Shown piece after piece: positions 12,859 through 22,801 of a stretch of DNA of 64,000 bases (within the stretch, counting starts at the first letter, position 1; each line of letters begins with the position of its first letter). Under the pieces are notes generated by a model that worked only from the letters and a program-made list of their open reading frames with translations, was not told where the DNA came from and did no database searches. The translations under genes and the position numbers were made by a program. Origin of the DNA: Polytrichum commune (Eukaryota; Streptophyta; Polytrichopsida; Polytrichales; Polytrichaceae); contig OX485808.1 in NCBI GenBank assembly GCA_950295325.1, forward strand, positions 24,262,527-24,326,526. The letters are read 5' to 3'.

Positions 12859-15734
12859 TCAACAAACCAACCACGCCTACAACATATTGGCGTCAAGGCT
12901 CTCCACTGGCTATTTTCATTTTGTAAAGATTTTGCATAGCTTCATAGAGTTGGGCATCGGTTTTTAGTGCCAAGTGCCGACTGTTGGGTTTGAAGGATGT
13001 TTGGGCGTGCTTCTTTGGGGGCTTCTTTCCAAGAGCGATTCATGATAGATTCTTGGCAGAGCTGACCGAAATCGCATTCCCTTCCTTTCCTATATTATGA
13101 AGTGTGATTTGCTTGATTAATCATGTGTGCGAATTAGTTGGGGTGTCTTGAATGTTTGAGTGCTTGTGATTCTCCTCGAGGGGGGTGCACTCTTTGTTGG
13201 GTGTGACCTTGAATACACCCTTATGCACAAAGGATTTTGCAACAAAAAAACAACACACTCACATATGCAAAGGTCACACATAGCCTCAAGTATACATTTT
13301 GCATGTCCAATCTTCTTTTGGTGAAATCTATGCCTCGCATACATATACAACATAAATAGGGTGCACAATAATAAGGCATTCATACACAAGATAACCCCCA
13401 TTTTCCTTTCACAAAATCACTGAACACATCACCCTATGTATGCCCAACATAGCGTTGGTCTAAATTTACATTTTCTAGGCCTAACACAATGACCCTCCTA
13501 TACATACAACCCGTACTTTGACAAACATCCCTTCCCATGTGCACAATGAACGGGAGACATCTAAATAATACCCCTTTTATGCACCCACATGCGTAATTCC
13601 GGAATCGCAAAGTGCATTCCCCGGGTAATTCTCCAAATGTTGGAGCAGACTAATGTGTGAGTGTTTGTGTGAGAGCTTCGAGTGCTTGCGAGTGCATTGC
13701 TTGCATTCTGATTGGCAAAATATGTGGGAAATCAAGCGGATCGGGGTCTAAGGTCCAAGCATTTTTCACATCATGTAGAAGCGCCCATGACAAACACTTT
13801 GAGCACAAACATGTCCTTTACCTAATCTAGAAGCTTATCAAAATATGCTATTTGGATTAGCAATTATGTTACCGGCATTCAACATTGAATACAATGGGAG
13901 GACCTATGTACTCAGTTTTAGAATCAACGAACATGCACTTCCAATAACCGTTTATTAAATTAGCCCGAGGTTAGGATTTCAACCCGAGCTTTGTTGATGC
14001 TTCATTATAGATTTGCTAATGCAACACAATTTTCGTTGTGTAAATCTAATCGGTAGAAAATGGAGAACATGATAAAAGAATAACCAAATAATGCCCACAA
14101 ACCTTACATTGTGTTATGTGGTTCTTACAGATTTCTTGCATAATCGACATTATCGAAAACCAATTTGCTCTGCAAAACTACAGATCCTAATCTCGCAACA
14201 TTGATTTTCATGAACAATGTGAAAGACCAAGAAAACCTTCATAGCGTGTAGTACTTTGATGACATCTCGATGAAATGTCCAGTACTGGCACCCTTGAAGT
14301 GACTTACTTAGTGGTTGCGCATGCTTATTCCTGATTCCCTGAAGTCTACAGAAGTCAACAACATAACCTTACATACAGTTTGCATACCCTTTCACTTTGC
14401 AATGAGGAATTGATGAGTCTGGAGCAGTTTGGCCATTCAAGGGTGTGGAGTTCAAGATCGTGGGGCCACAATGTTTCATTAAATTCACAATCCTGGACAG
14501 GAGTCACAAATTACAATCTTCTCTTCCCATCATCCATCCTTCCTCGATGAGGAAGTCGAAACCATAGTTTTGACTATTGTGAAACACAGGACCTCTGAAC
14601 ATCACTTAGATAGAGTGCCGCAGAGGGAACCGATCTCTCTTTGTCCATAACCGATTGCTCATGCAATAGGAGAAGGGTTATCAGAACTCATCATTCAACC
14701 ACGGAGGTGCCATATCGTTCATAATTTCACTGCAAGAGTTGGGTTCCTTGGCACTGGTTCTCTTTCATTAGGGGGTTTCAAAATCTACGAATGTGGATTG
14801 GAAACCTTCTATTGGAGTAGATCGCAAAAGCATCTAGTGGAAGAGAAATAGTGGTAAGGAATCACGATCCCTGTAGTATTCTCATATTATATCCATTAGT
14901 TTATCGATTCTGATAATCACCTCAAGCAAGGTGGATGACTCGCCACTTCTACGGCTCGTCATCCACTCTCCTCATGTTCACTGTCTAATCCTTAGTTTCT
15001 TGGGATGGGTCGCTTGTGACTTACCGTGCATGCAAAACACTACGGAATGGTACGAGTAGGGTTTGTGAAGGTTGAACGTCCGGTCCCCATCACTCATCGT
15101 AATTCACATCTTGGTTCACCCTTGTAGATTCTTGTCTAAAGCGAACATGGAACCTTTGAACATGCTCACCAATAATTAATCAAGAATACAAACACTTGCA
15201 ATACCTTGGAGCCATGAGGGCGAATTCGTGGACAATCAAAGCTTTGGTTCTAGACCAACAAAGTGAATGCAATGTCGTGTCATCTCTGTCTGGTTTATAA
15301 GCAACACTTGTTTTCAAGTCACTTTCGAACTTGTGATGAAATCCTCACAATCTCTTTGGTTAGTCTTACGAATCGCTTTCATCCAAAAACAACTAGAAAA
15401 ACCGTCACTCCAGTGATGAACCAACCTCGCTCCTACCTACAATACTTCTCAATCGTCAAGACTCCGTATTATCGTAGGGTATTGTCTGATTCAACACATG
15501 ATAATAATAAACAAAATCAAAGAATCCTGCCATACGTTGTATCCACATTGGTCAAGATTATGCTCAAGCGAACTTGGATATTAGCTTTCGGCACTCAAAA
15601 GTGTTGAACTAGACAACACCCTACAGGATTCATGTCTCTGAAACTTTGAATTCTCTTGACATCAAAACTTGAGTTTAGAACCTAATATCTGCAAACTATC
15701 AAAACCAACTAACACGAACTCACCTCGAGAGGCA
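12859..15734. other. Region without recognisable gene
   Basis: The first few hundred bases are probably the 3' UTR and flank of the glycine-rich protein gene. The rest has only short frames without recognisable domains. Confidence 0.4.
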
Positions 15735-16670
15735 TGCACATGGGCCGGGTTTATAAATCAGCGTGAGGTCCGTGGTGTTAATGACGCCCGCCTCCACTGC
15801 CTGCTTGAAACCCCATCGCCAATCGCCCTTCCCGCCGATCTGATTCACCTTCTATGACCAGAACACCCAGGCCTGCTGCTTCTCGTACCTGTCCAACTGG
15901 GCTCTGAACCAACTACAGTACCAAGCCACCGCGTCGACCGGCCACGGGTGATGTCGAAATTCGCTCGACTCACTGCAATCGGGCATCGACCCCCACCACT
16001 CCCCGACCGACGATCGCGGGCGAGTTCGATCCCCCGACGTCCTCGTAGCACAAGCATTACAAGTAATCCCGCCGCGTGGGAGGCACATTGCAAGCAGGGT
16101 CACAATCGTTCCCGTCGGAAGCCCGGTTGTTGTGGTCGTCGTGAAGTGCGAAGCTCAAAATCGATCAAGGCCGGCCAAGCGCCTTGGGTCGGCCAGGTCC
16201 CGGCTTCCTTGTGACCACGTCATTTGTTCGTCATTTGGATGTGGGAGCCTCGTGCTTGACGACACCTGGTGCTAAAATGTGGAATGAAACCCTGATCAGT
16301 GGAATGAAACCTGAGTCAATCGGTTTTAGTCATAGAGTAAGATACACGGTGCTTAGCATCTGATGATCTGCACAACATATTCCTCTCACTTCTGAATTCA
16401 ATTGAAATATCATCTCTTGATCGCATGGTCACTCTTCTCACATGGAGGCCGTCCTCCACCCCGCGGATCCAGTTGCAAGTCGTCGGGTGGTAGTTGTTAA
16501 AGCAAGCTATGGACCTCGGAATCGTCCATTGGGCACGGGCTCATTCACGAGTTCAGTGGCGCCCATATTCCTTCGTGTGAACAACTTGGGTCATCCACTT
16601 CAACCACTGAAACGCCCTCTCGTAATTCGAAGTTTGGAAGAAGCTGCCGAACGGCGTGGAGGATGAGGAT
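15735..16670 (-). pseudogene. GH5 exo-1,3-beta-glucanase-like pseudogene
   Basis: Read on the minus strand, pieces of a glycoside hydrolase family 5 protein appear in order but in shifting frames. First comes a helix ending in WMTQVVHT (about 16.6 kb), then ELVNEPVPN, the NEP motif carrying the GH5 acid/base Glu (about 16.55 kb). NNYHPT and IRGVEDGL follow. After a gap of unrelated sequence come VGEWW, the region of the nucleophile Glu, and then RAQLDRYEKQQAWVFWS. The frame breaks at a TAG at 15852-15854 and continues as KVNQIGGKGDWRWGFKQ and a C-terminal piece. Frameshifts, nonsense codons and missing segments make it non-functional. Known enzymes of this type are secreted and release glucose from beta-1,3-glucan. 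The family assignment rests on motifs only. Confidence 0.6.
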
Positions 16671-16888
16671 TACCTATTAATCTGAGTCTCTGGCACAAAG
16701 CTCTGTGACACTAATTGGGACGTTCTTAATCATCAGTGTAATCTAGCATATCTCTCAAAATAGAGTTAATGACGCATTTATGCATGTGACATTAAATACT
16801 CTAAACAGTGTAGTATCTCAAGTAATGTTAGTAGCAACATTAGTATTACAACTCCGAGTATTGCACTTAACAATCACTGTGATGCTTA

Positions 16889-17413
16889 GGGCTGCTTTAC
16901 ACCTAGAGGCTGGGCCAATTCCCCTTGAGGGTGATTGCATGAAATTTCAGCCCCTTTTGGGTTGGAGGCCGGCCTCAACTACACATTATAATAAGATTAT
17001 AATGGGGGCCAATTTTCCCATATGTAAAGGCCTTAGGGCCAAGAAGCTAGGTTGATTCAATAAATCTAGCATAATCCAATGGATCTAGCATAATCTAGCA
17101 TAGAGCTATTCATATTTCCACATAATCCAATGGACATAGTTCGTTGAAAAAATCATTATTATTTTTTTTTTATTGAAATGTGACATTGGTCCCAAGGCCA
17201 AGAATTGACCCTCCATTTTGGGTGCACCCATTCAACAAGCTCGGGCCGTGTCATACCATGCATTTTTTGATTAAAAATTTTATACCACCAAATCGGCCCG
17301 GCCTCTAGGTGCAAAGAGGTTGGGACCGATTTCAACCTTTTGACCAATCACAAGTGAAGATTTCAAGCCTCTTACACAACGAATTGGCCCATGCTTTAGG
17401 TGTAAAGCAGCCC
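16889..17413. mobile_element. PIF/Harbinger-like MITE with TTA target duplication
   Basis: The termini are inverted repeats: GGGCTGCTTTACACCTA at the left and its inverse, TAGGTGTAAAGCAGCCC with small differences, at the right. The match continues through GGGCCAATTC. Flanks are TTA at 16886-16888 and TTA at 17414-17416. A 3-bp TTA duplication is characteristic of PIF/Harbinger. The 525-bp element has no coding capacity. Confidence 0.75.
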
Positions 17414-17471
17414 TTACTCTCCACTTGTGGAAGGTATAAATCGGTTGGCAAGAGTCCTCTCTCCTATACAA

Positions 17472-17774
17472 CTACACTAAATATGATATTTAGTGTTTGA
17501 TTAGATTTAGTATTTTACCACCCTACTATGCTCAACACTAATTTTCAATTCTTTGATAATTAGTGTTAGACATAAATGCGCCGCCGCCACCTTCCTTGTT
17601 GCCACCTCTTTCCTACTAAACACTAAATTCGTGCATGTAACTTTCACATATTACCATAGATGATATTTAGTGTTTGAGTTTACATTTAATGTTACTTACT
17701 TTCATAGGGTTAGTGATATTTAGTGTAGTGTTCGTATTTAGTGTATCTAACACTAAATATCATATTGAGTGTAG
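17472..17774. mobile_element. MITE with CTACACT termini
   Basis: The left terminus CTACACTAAATATGATATTT is mirrored at the right by an inverse ending AGTGTAG. Internal sequence around TTTCATAGGGTTAGTGATAT recurs, inverted, in the element at 27713-28062. Each terminus also has internal dyad symmetry (ACTAAATATGATATTTAGT). No TSD is clear. Confidence 0.65.
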
Positions 17775-18725
17775 TTTTAATGAGTACGTAAAGTTTGGGT
17801 TTTGTATATATGGTCTCAACATGTTATCAGAGTATATTTTACTAAAATAGAAACTTGATTAAGCTTAGTGTTCACCAACGTCCACAAAAGCTTGCATAGA
17901 GAGCATATTCACTTAGCGAAAGTCCCGTGTCAGAACGCTTACCAATATGCACTACGAGCATGAGACTTGGGCAACACATCATGTGTCAGTGAAAAGTATG
18001 CAAATCTATCGCATGCCAATAGCACCATGGTTAACAAACTAATTATCCCAAGTACTGTGTGTTACTCTTCGGAGTTACGCAATGGTGTAACTCATTTATG
18101 AGAATGTAATGTTTTATCAAGCAAAGTCATTTATGTTCATAATGTCTGAACAACATATTGAACTTTCATTAGTAAAAAAGTGAACAACCTATTGAACTTT
18201 CGTCATCGTAGGTTGATAGTAGGATGAGCGGAAAATGTTTTTAAATAATCAAGCTTAATGTTTTTGGACCTAATGAGTCAAATTGCCTAAATGGTTGGAA
18301 AAATAATCATAAGAATGTGTAATAACACTATATTCGGTATTTGGAGACTTTTTGTTGATTATGAGACTATATAAGGATGCACATTTCAAAAATGGACCAG
18401 TAATGACGACTAAAAATCCCATATGTATAATGGTATGCTACTATTATTATACATAAAGGCATGGAAGTGAACAAAAATGTGAGGCATACATGAAAATAGT
18501 TGCGTATGAAATGACAAATCGTTATGAATGGAAGGGAAGATGCGAAGAATGAATGGAAGTTGAATGAATTAATTGGGATAGAAATACAATTATAATGGAA
18601 ATACCATCAATGTCTTGAGTAACTTGGAATAGCATAGAAAGTAAGCACTTAAATATGTTCTACACCTAAGCCCATTTAGGGAGTCCGTCCCACTAGTACG
18701 CTTCTAGTCACACTAGTCCGACCCA
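17775..18725. other. Non-coding DNA downstream of the ParB/methyltransferase-like gene
   Basis: AT-rich with no supported gene. It lies 3' of the minus-strand gene that ends at 18726 and may include its terminator region. Confidence 0.4.
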
Positions 18726-19699
18726 CTATTTTTTTTTTGCGGCTAAGTCCTTTTTTTTGGCGGCCTCCATGGCTCTAAAAATCTCAGGCCCACGACTGAA
18801 TCCTTGTGTGTTGCCTGGATAGGAATATGTGTCGTTCTTGCATGTTTCAGGACGCGCTCCCGAATTGTACGAGGTGGTATTATAAGTAGAATACGAGGGC
18901 GTTTGCGAAAGGGAACGTCTTGCGCTTCTCCGGAGGGCCAGACAACGATCGGACTCAGAAGATGCGGCCTTGAGGGCGTGCCTATCCAAGGAGGACGTGG
19001 AGGAGGGCCGGGCACCAAGCGAGCGGGTAGCCACCTGCGAAACAACGTCATAGGAAGATAAGAATAGGAATGGAGTGGGGATGGTTTGGGATGGGCGCTC
19101 GTAAAGAGAACGGCACGCACACGGAAGACAAGGAAAGCAAAAGCGGGAAAGGGGTTTAGGGTTGAGGAGGGCACCTTGGCTTTGGGGACGTCCATGCGGG
19201 GAACGGTGGGAACGAGGAGGGCGTCGACGGGAGCATCCGGAGCAGATGGAACTATTGCAATGTTGGATGGCGGGGGGGAGTCGAGGCGCGGAGGGCCCAC
19301 GATCGCGGAGGACGTTGCGGGGGGAGGAACGGAGTTGGCGGGTGAGGTGTGGCAACGGGGGCCTTCCATGCGGAGACGGCGGCTCGGCCCGCGACGAGCG
19401 ACGGCGTCGTCCCTCGAGGGCGAGAGGTGTCCCAAACGAACGACCGTCCGTTTCTCCTTGGAGAGGGGGGAGGGCGACGGGGCGTACACGCGGGGGACAA
19501 GTGCTGGGGGCGGGCTGTTGACGACGCCGTCGTCGATGCCGACGTCGTGGGAGTAATCCACGGCCGAGGCCGCGTCGACTGCCGAGAAGTGGTAGAGGGA
19601 TGGCATTTGGAAGTCCGTGACGTCGCGGGAAGGGGATGCGGGGGGTGAGAGGGGACGGGAAGAGCCGTCGACCACAGGGGCGTCGCATATGGGGGCAGA
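18726..19699 (-). CDS. C-terminal exons of the ParB/methyltransferase-like/FCP1-like gene
   Basis: Two coding blocks are joined by a 140-bp intron (19035-19174) with GTG...CAG borders. The upstream block (19699-19175) begins after a TAG acceptor in phase 0. It encodes a Ser/Pro/Asp-rich, probably disordered segment. The downstream block (19034-18726) encodes a basic Ser/Arg-rich segment ending in a Lys-rich tail (MEAAKKKDLAAKKK) and a stop. Both introns are phase 0, like those upstream, so these are probably the last exons of the gene starting at 25536. A separate short gene is possible. No enzyme motif is seen. GC content is clearly higher than in the surrounding AT-rich DNA. Confidence 0.5.
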
Positions 19700-19810
19700 C
19701 TATGGGCAAGAACAAGAACAACAACAATCACAACAACAAAAGACATCCAAAAACGGAGCAAGCAATAGATATGTGAACCACATGATAACAAGCAAAGACA
19801 TGGAGGCATT

Positions 19811-20578
19811 TCAAATCAATTTATTGAGTTTGGCGAGCCTCATGATGCTCTTATATACATTATCGCGGGGGCTTAGCGCCACATTGCCGAAGGGGTTGGA
19901 CCTAACAAAGAATGGGATGCTACCGGCGTGGAGCACGAGCCTTCTAAGGTAGGGGGCTAGCTTATCGACCAAAAAGGTGTCTTGCCTATCGCCGGTCCAA
20001 GTGTCCGGGAAGATGACGTTGCCCAGGGGGTTCAACACGCTCTTGGTGGGACTGTCGTCGATGAGGACGGTGTTCTCAGGAGTCGGCCACCACCCGTGGG
20101 GCGTCCCCTGCAGACGGGGGACGCCTTGCCAGAGTCTTGAGCGGAGGACCTTGAGGAACTGTTGTCCTCCGCCTCGACCGCCAAACTTGGGCACCGGTTG
20201 GCCTTTCTCGTCGAGCAGCTCGTCGCATTCCTCTTGGCCGAGGACGAGGCAAGGGCGCGGGAGATCACGGAACAAGAAGTCGACGATGGGCTCCGTGTTC
20301 TCCATGACCATGGAGCTCCACACAACGACGTGGGCGAACTCGACCACCTCGCGAAGGAAGTCGCGCAGGCCGGGACGGGCGCGGACAGCCTTGCGGTTTA
20401 TGAGGGTGTCGAGCTCGCCGTCATAGTCCCTTTCGTCGGGGTGACGGAAGGGACGCGTGGGAACCCTGGGGATGTGTTGGGTGTGACACAAGACCCCGTT
20501 GAGGTCAAAAACTATAAAAGGCTTGTTCCTGGTTCGAGGTCCACTGGTCGAGGGGTTGCGACCTATCTCCGGGGGGTC
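19811..20578 (-). CDS. FCP1/SCP-like HAD phosphatase domain exon
   Basis: The exon starts after a CAG-type acceptor at 20579-20580. The protein begins with a basic Pro-rich stretch and then KPFIVFDLNGVL, the HAD motif I. RPGLRDFLREV and VVVWSS follow (motif II, Ser/Thr at its end), then TVLIDDSPTKS (motif IV, DD). This is the fold of FCP1/SCP (NIF) phosphatases, known to act on phosphoserine proteins such as the RNA polymerase II tail. Motif I normally reads DxDx(T/V), but here the second Asp, the acid/base, is Asn, so activity is doubtful. Either the frame ends at the TGA at 19811-19813, or a phase-0 donor (AAT|GTATAT, exon end 19859) splices to 19699. Its phase-0 join to the preceding exon argues for one long gene. 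Confidence 0.65.
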   Translation of the reverse strand, partial: DPPEIGRNPSTSGPRTRNKPFIVFDLNGVLCHTQHIPRVPTRPFRHPDERDYDGELDTLINRKAVRARPGLRDFLREVVEFAHVVVWSSMVMENTEPIVDFLFRDLPRPCLVLGQEECDELLDEKGQPVPKFGGRGGGQQFLKVLRSRLWQGVPRLQGTPHGWWPTPENTVLIDDSPTKSVLNPLGNVIFPDTWTGDRQDTFLVDKLAPYLRRLVLHAGSIPFFVRSNPFGNVALSPRDNVYKSIMRLAKLNKLI

Positions 20579-21174
20579 CTGTGATGAACAACGCGACTAG
20601 TTTAATTCTATGATCCAATAATGAAATTTTTGCGTTCAAAATAAAGACGATGTATTATGGGAAAAGAGGAGGAAGTAAGGAGGGTTCAAGGAAATATGCA
20701 CAAGGGCACAATTGCGAACGAGCGTTCGTGAATGAAGGCTGCGGGGGCGGTGCGCATCATTTACGAACGCTCGTTCGTGAGCGCGGATGCATACATATAC
20801 GAACGCTCGTTCACGAAGGAAGTCAAGAGGGGGTCGCACAATTTTACGAACGAGCATTCGTGAGTGAGGTGTGTATGCAAAGAATGCAAAGACGCGAGAA
20901 TATGCAATAAGTTGTGGTGATGCGAGCAGAGATCGTCTGCTCATATATTAATTCGGTGAATATGTACAATTGTCTCGCGTGATAATCTATCAAAATTTCC
21001 TAAGGAAAAAATTCAGTGTCCTACAAAATTGATCGGTCCAAGGGATCACGTAGAAAAGGCTCGCGCGGGCAACGTGATGTCGATGGAGTTGAAGCGCCAA
21101 GAACACAACGCGGGGGTTAGTGATGTTACGAACGCGCGTTCGTAAAACATTTGGCATTCTCAAAGATGAGTTAC

Positions 21175-22578
21175 CTCTTTGGTTAACGAATGCGCGTTCG
21201 TAATATCCATTGGGGCAGCAGCCTCTGGATCCATGACCTCCGCCGGACGCTCCGCCTGAGACGACTGGGTCTGTTGGATGAGATCCACGTCGTCGTCCCC
21301 GCCCAGGTCGAGTCTCTCCATGCGGACATCCTCCATGTGCGCGGATGGATGTCGTTCCTGTTCAGGGCTCTCCACGACCATCCCACGCGGACCTGCCGAG
21401 TCATTGGGGCTCCCCTGCGTTTCCTCCACAATGACCATGTCAGTGTGTTGCGCAGTGTCATCGCCCCTCCTATCTACAACCCTTGGGACAACGGTGAAAG
21501 AGGCCGTGTCCGTGTCTGTGGGCAGTCCTACCCTTGAAGGGGGAGGGGTCAGGACTGCCGGACCTGAAGATTCACGAACGCGCGTTCGTAAATCTTCGTC
21601 CTCCCTTAGTGCCGCCGTGATTGCATCGTGGGAGGTTGAGGCGGTCGCCGTCACCTCCGGGGGCAATGGACTTCCCGCCGGCGTTGGGTGTAGCGTTGTT
21701 TGGTGGGAAGGCCTTCCTTGGTACATGACTGGAGGTGGGGGCTGTGAGGGGTATCCTCCAGGGGGGAAGGGGTAAGGTTGCTGGACCGGCCCAGAGAAGC
21801 TCTGCATGTTTCTGAGCATCTCGAAGATGGCGTCGGTTTTGGCCGCTGATTCCCTCAGCTGCTCTTGCAGCCTGGCCAGATGCTTGGCGCTCTCCTCCTG
21901 GGCTGCAGCCATCTCCTCCTTCATCTTCGCCTCCAGCTTGGCGTTGAGCTCAGAGACGGTAAGTGCCTCCTCCTTCACCCGCTTGTTCTTGTCGTAGTCC
22001 ACCCCAAGCTCGGCCATGATGTCCATGTCCCCCTCGTCCTCGTCTAAGACCTCGATGATTGCTCCCGGCGGCAACTCCACGTAGGGAGTCTTCTTCATCC
22101 TCCTCCTCGTGTTGCAGAAGAGGTCCAAAGATGGACGCGAGCGTTGGTCGAGGATGTCCAGGGTTTCCATCTTCGGAACCACGGCGGGCCTTGGAGACTG
22201 TGACGTCGAGCATCCGCCTGGCGTTCCGAAAGGCTCCGCAAGAGACGTTCGCGCGGGGAGGAGGTCCAGGGTTGTCCCCGCGGACAACCCTGTATAACCA
22301 CCCGGAGTCCCTTAAGGGTCGGGAAGATCTGTCGTTGGCGGCAAGATCCGAAGCGGGGGTACGTCGAAGGACTGCAGAATGGCGTCCACGTTGGCAGAGG
22401 GGGCGGGCTCGTCGTCCTCTGAATCGTGGACTGGTATGCCCTCGTCGGCGGGCATACTGAAGTCCATCTTTGGGACAGAGATGTCCTTGAGGTCCATCGT
22501 CGACGCCTTCGCACGGTGGATCTTGAAGTCTTCTTCGTCGATAGCGTCAACGAAGGTGTTGACTACGAGACCCATCAT
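21175..22578 (-). CDS. Linker exon of the ParB/methyltransferase-like gene, with an in-frame stop
   Basis: The exon is bounded by an ACAG acceptor at its 5' end and a GTAACT donor after residues SLTKE, both phase 0. It completes the methyltransferase-like motif I region with GLVVNTFVDAIDEEDF. It then encodes an acidic linker, a helical coiled-coil-like segment (KEEALTVSELNAKLEAKMKE and on to about FEMLRNMQ) and a Gly/Pro-rich, then acidic tail. One TAA at 22312-22314 interrupts an otherwise continuous 468-codon frame. It could be a nonsense mutation or the true end of a shorter protein. Two copies of the ACGAACG palindrome (21183-21203 and 21573-21591) lie inside the frame and are translated. 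Confidence 0.5.
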
Positions 22579-22801
22579 CTGTGAGAAGAGAGCAATAAGG
22601 TCAGAAAATACGAACGCACGTTCGTAAACATCAAAGCGTGGCGTGCAACGAGTTTCAAGCATTACATTACGAAGGGGGTTATGTTTACGAACGAGTGTTC
22701 GTAAACATGAATGCGTCACGTGCAGCGACTTTGAAACAATGCGTTAAGAAGTTGGTTAACTTTACGAACGAGCGTTCGTAAATGGAGTCTGGACAATTTA
22801 C

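Noticed and set aside
19086-19648. Long plus-strand frames in the GC-rich 19-20.5 kb block
   Set aside because: They oppose minus-strand exons with consistent splice sites and HAD motifs; high GC creates antisense open frames.
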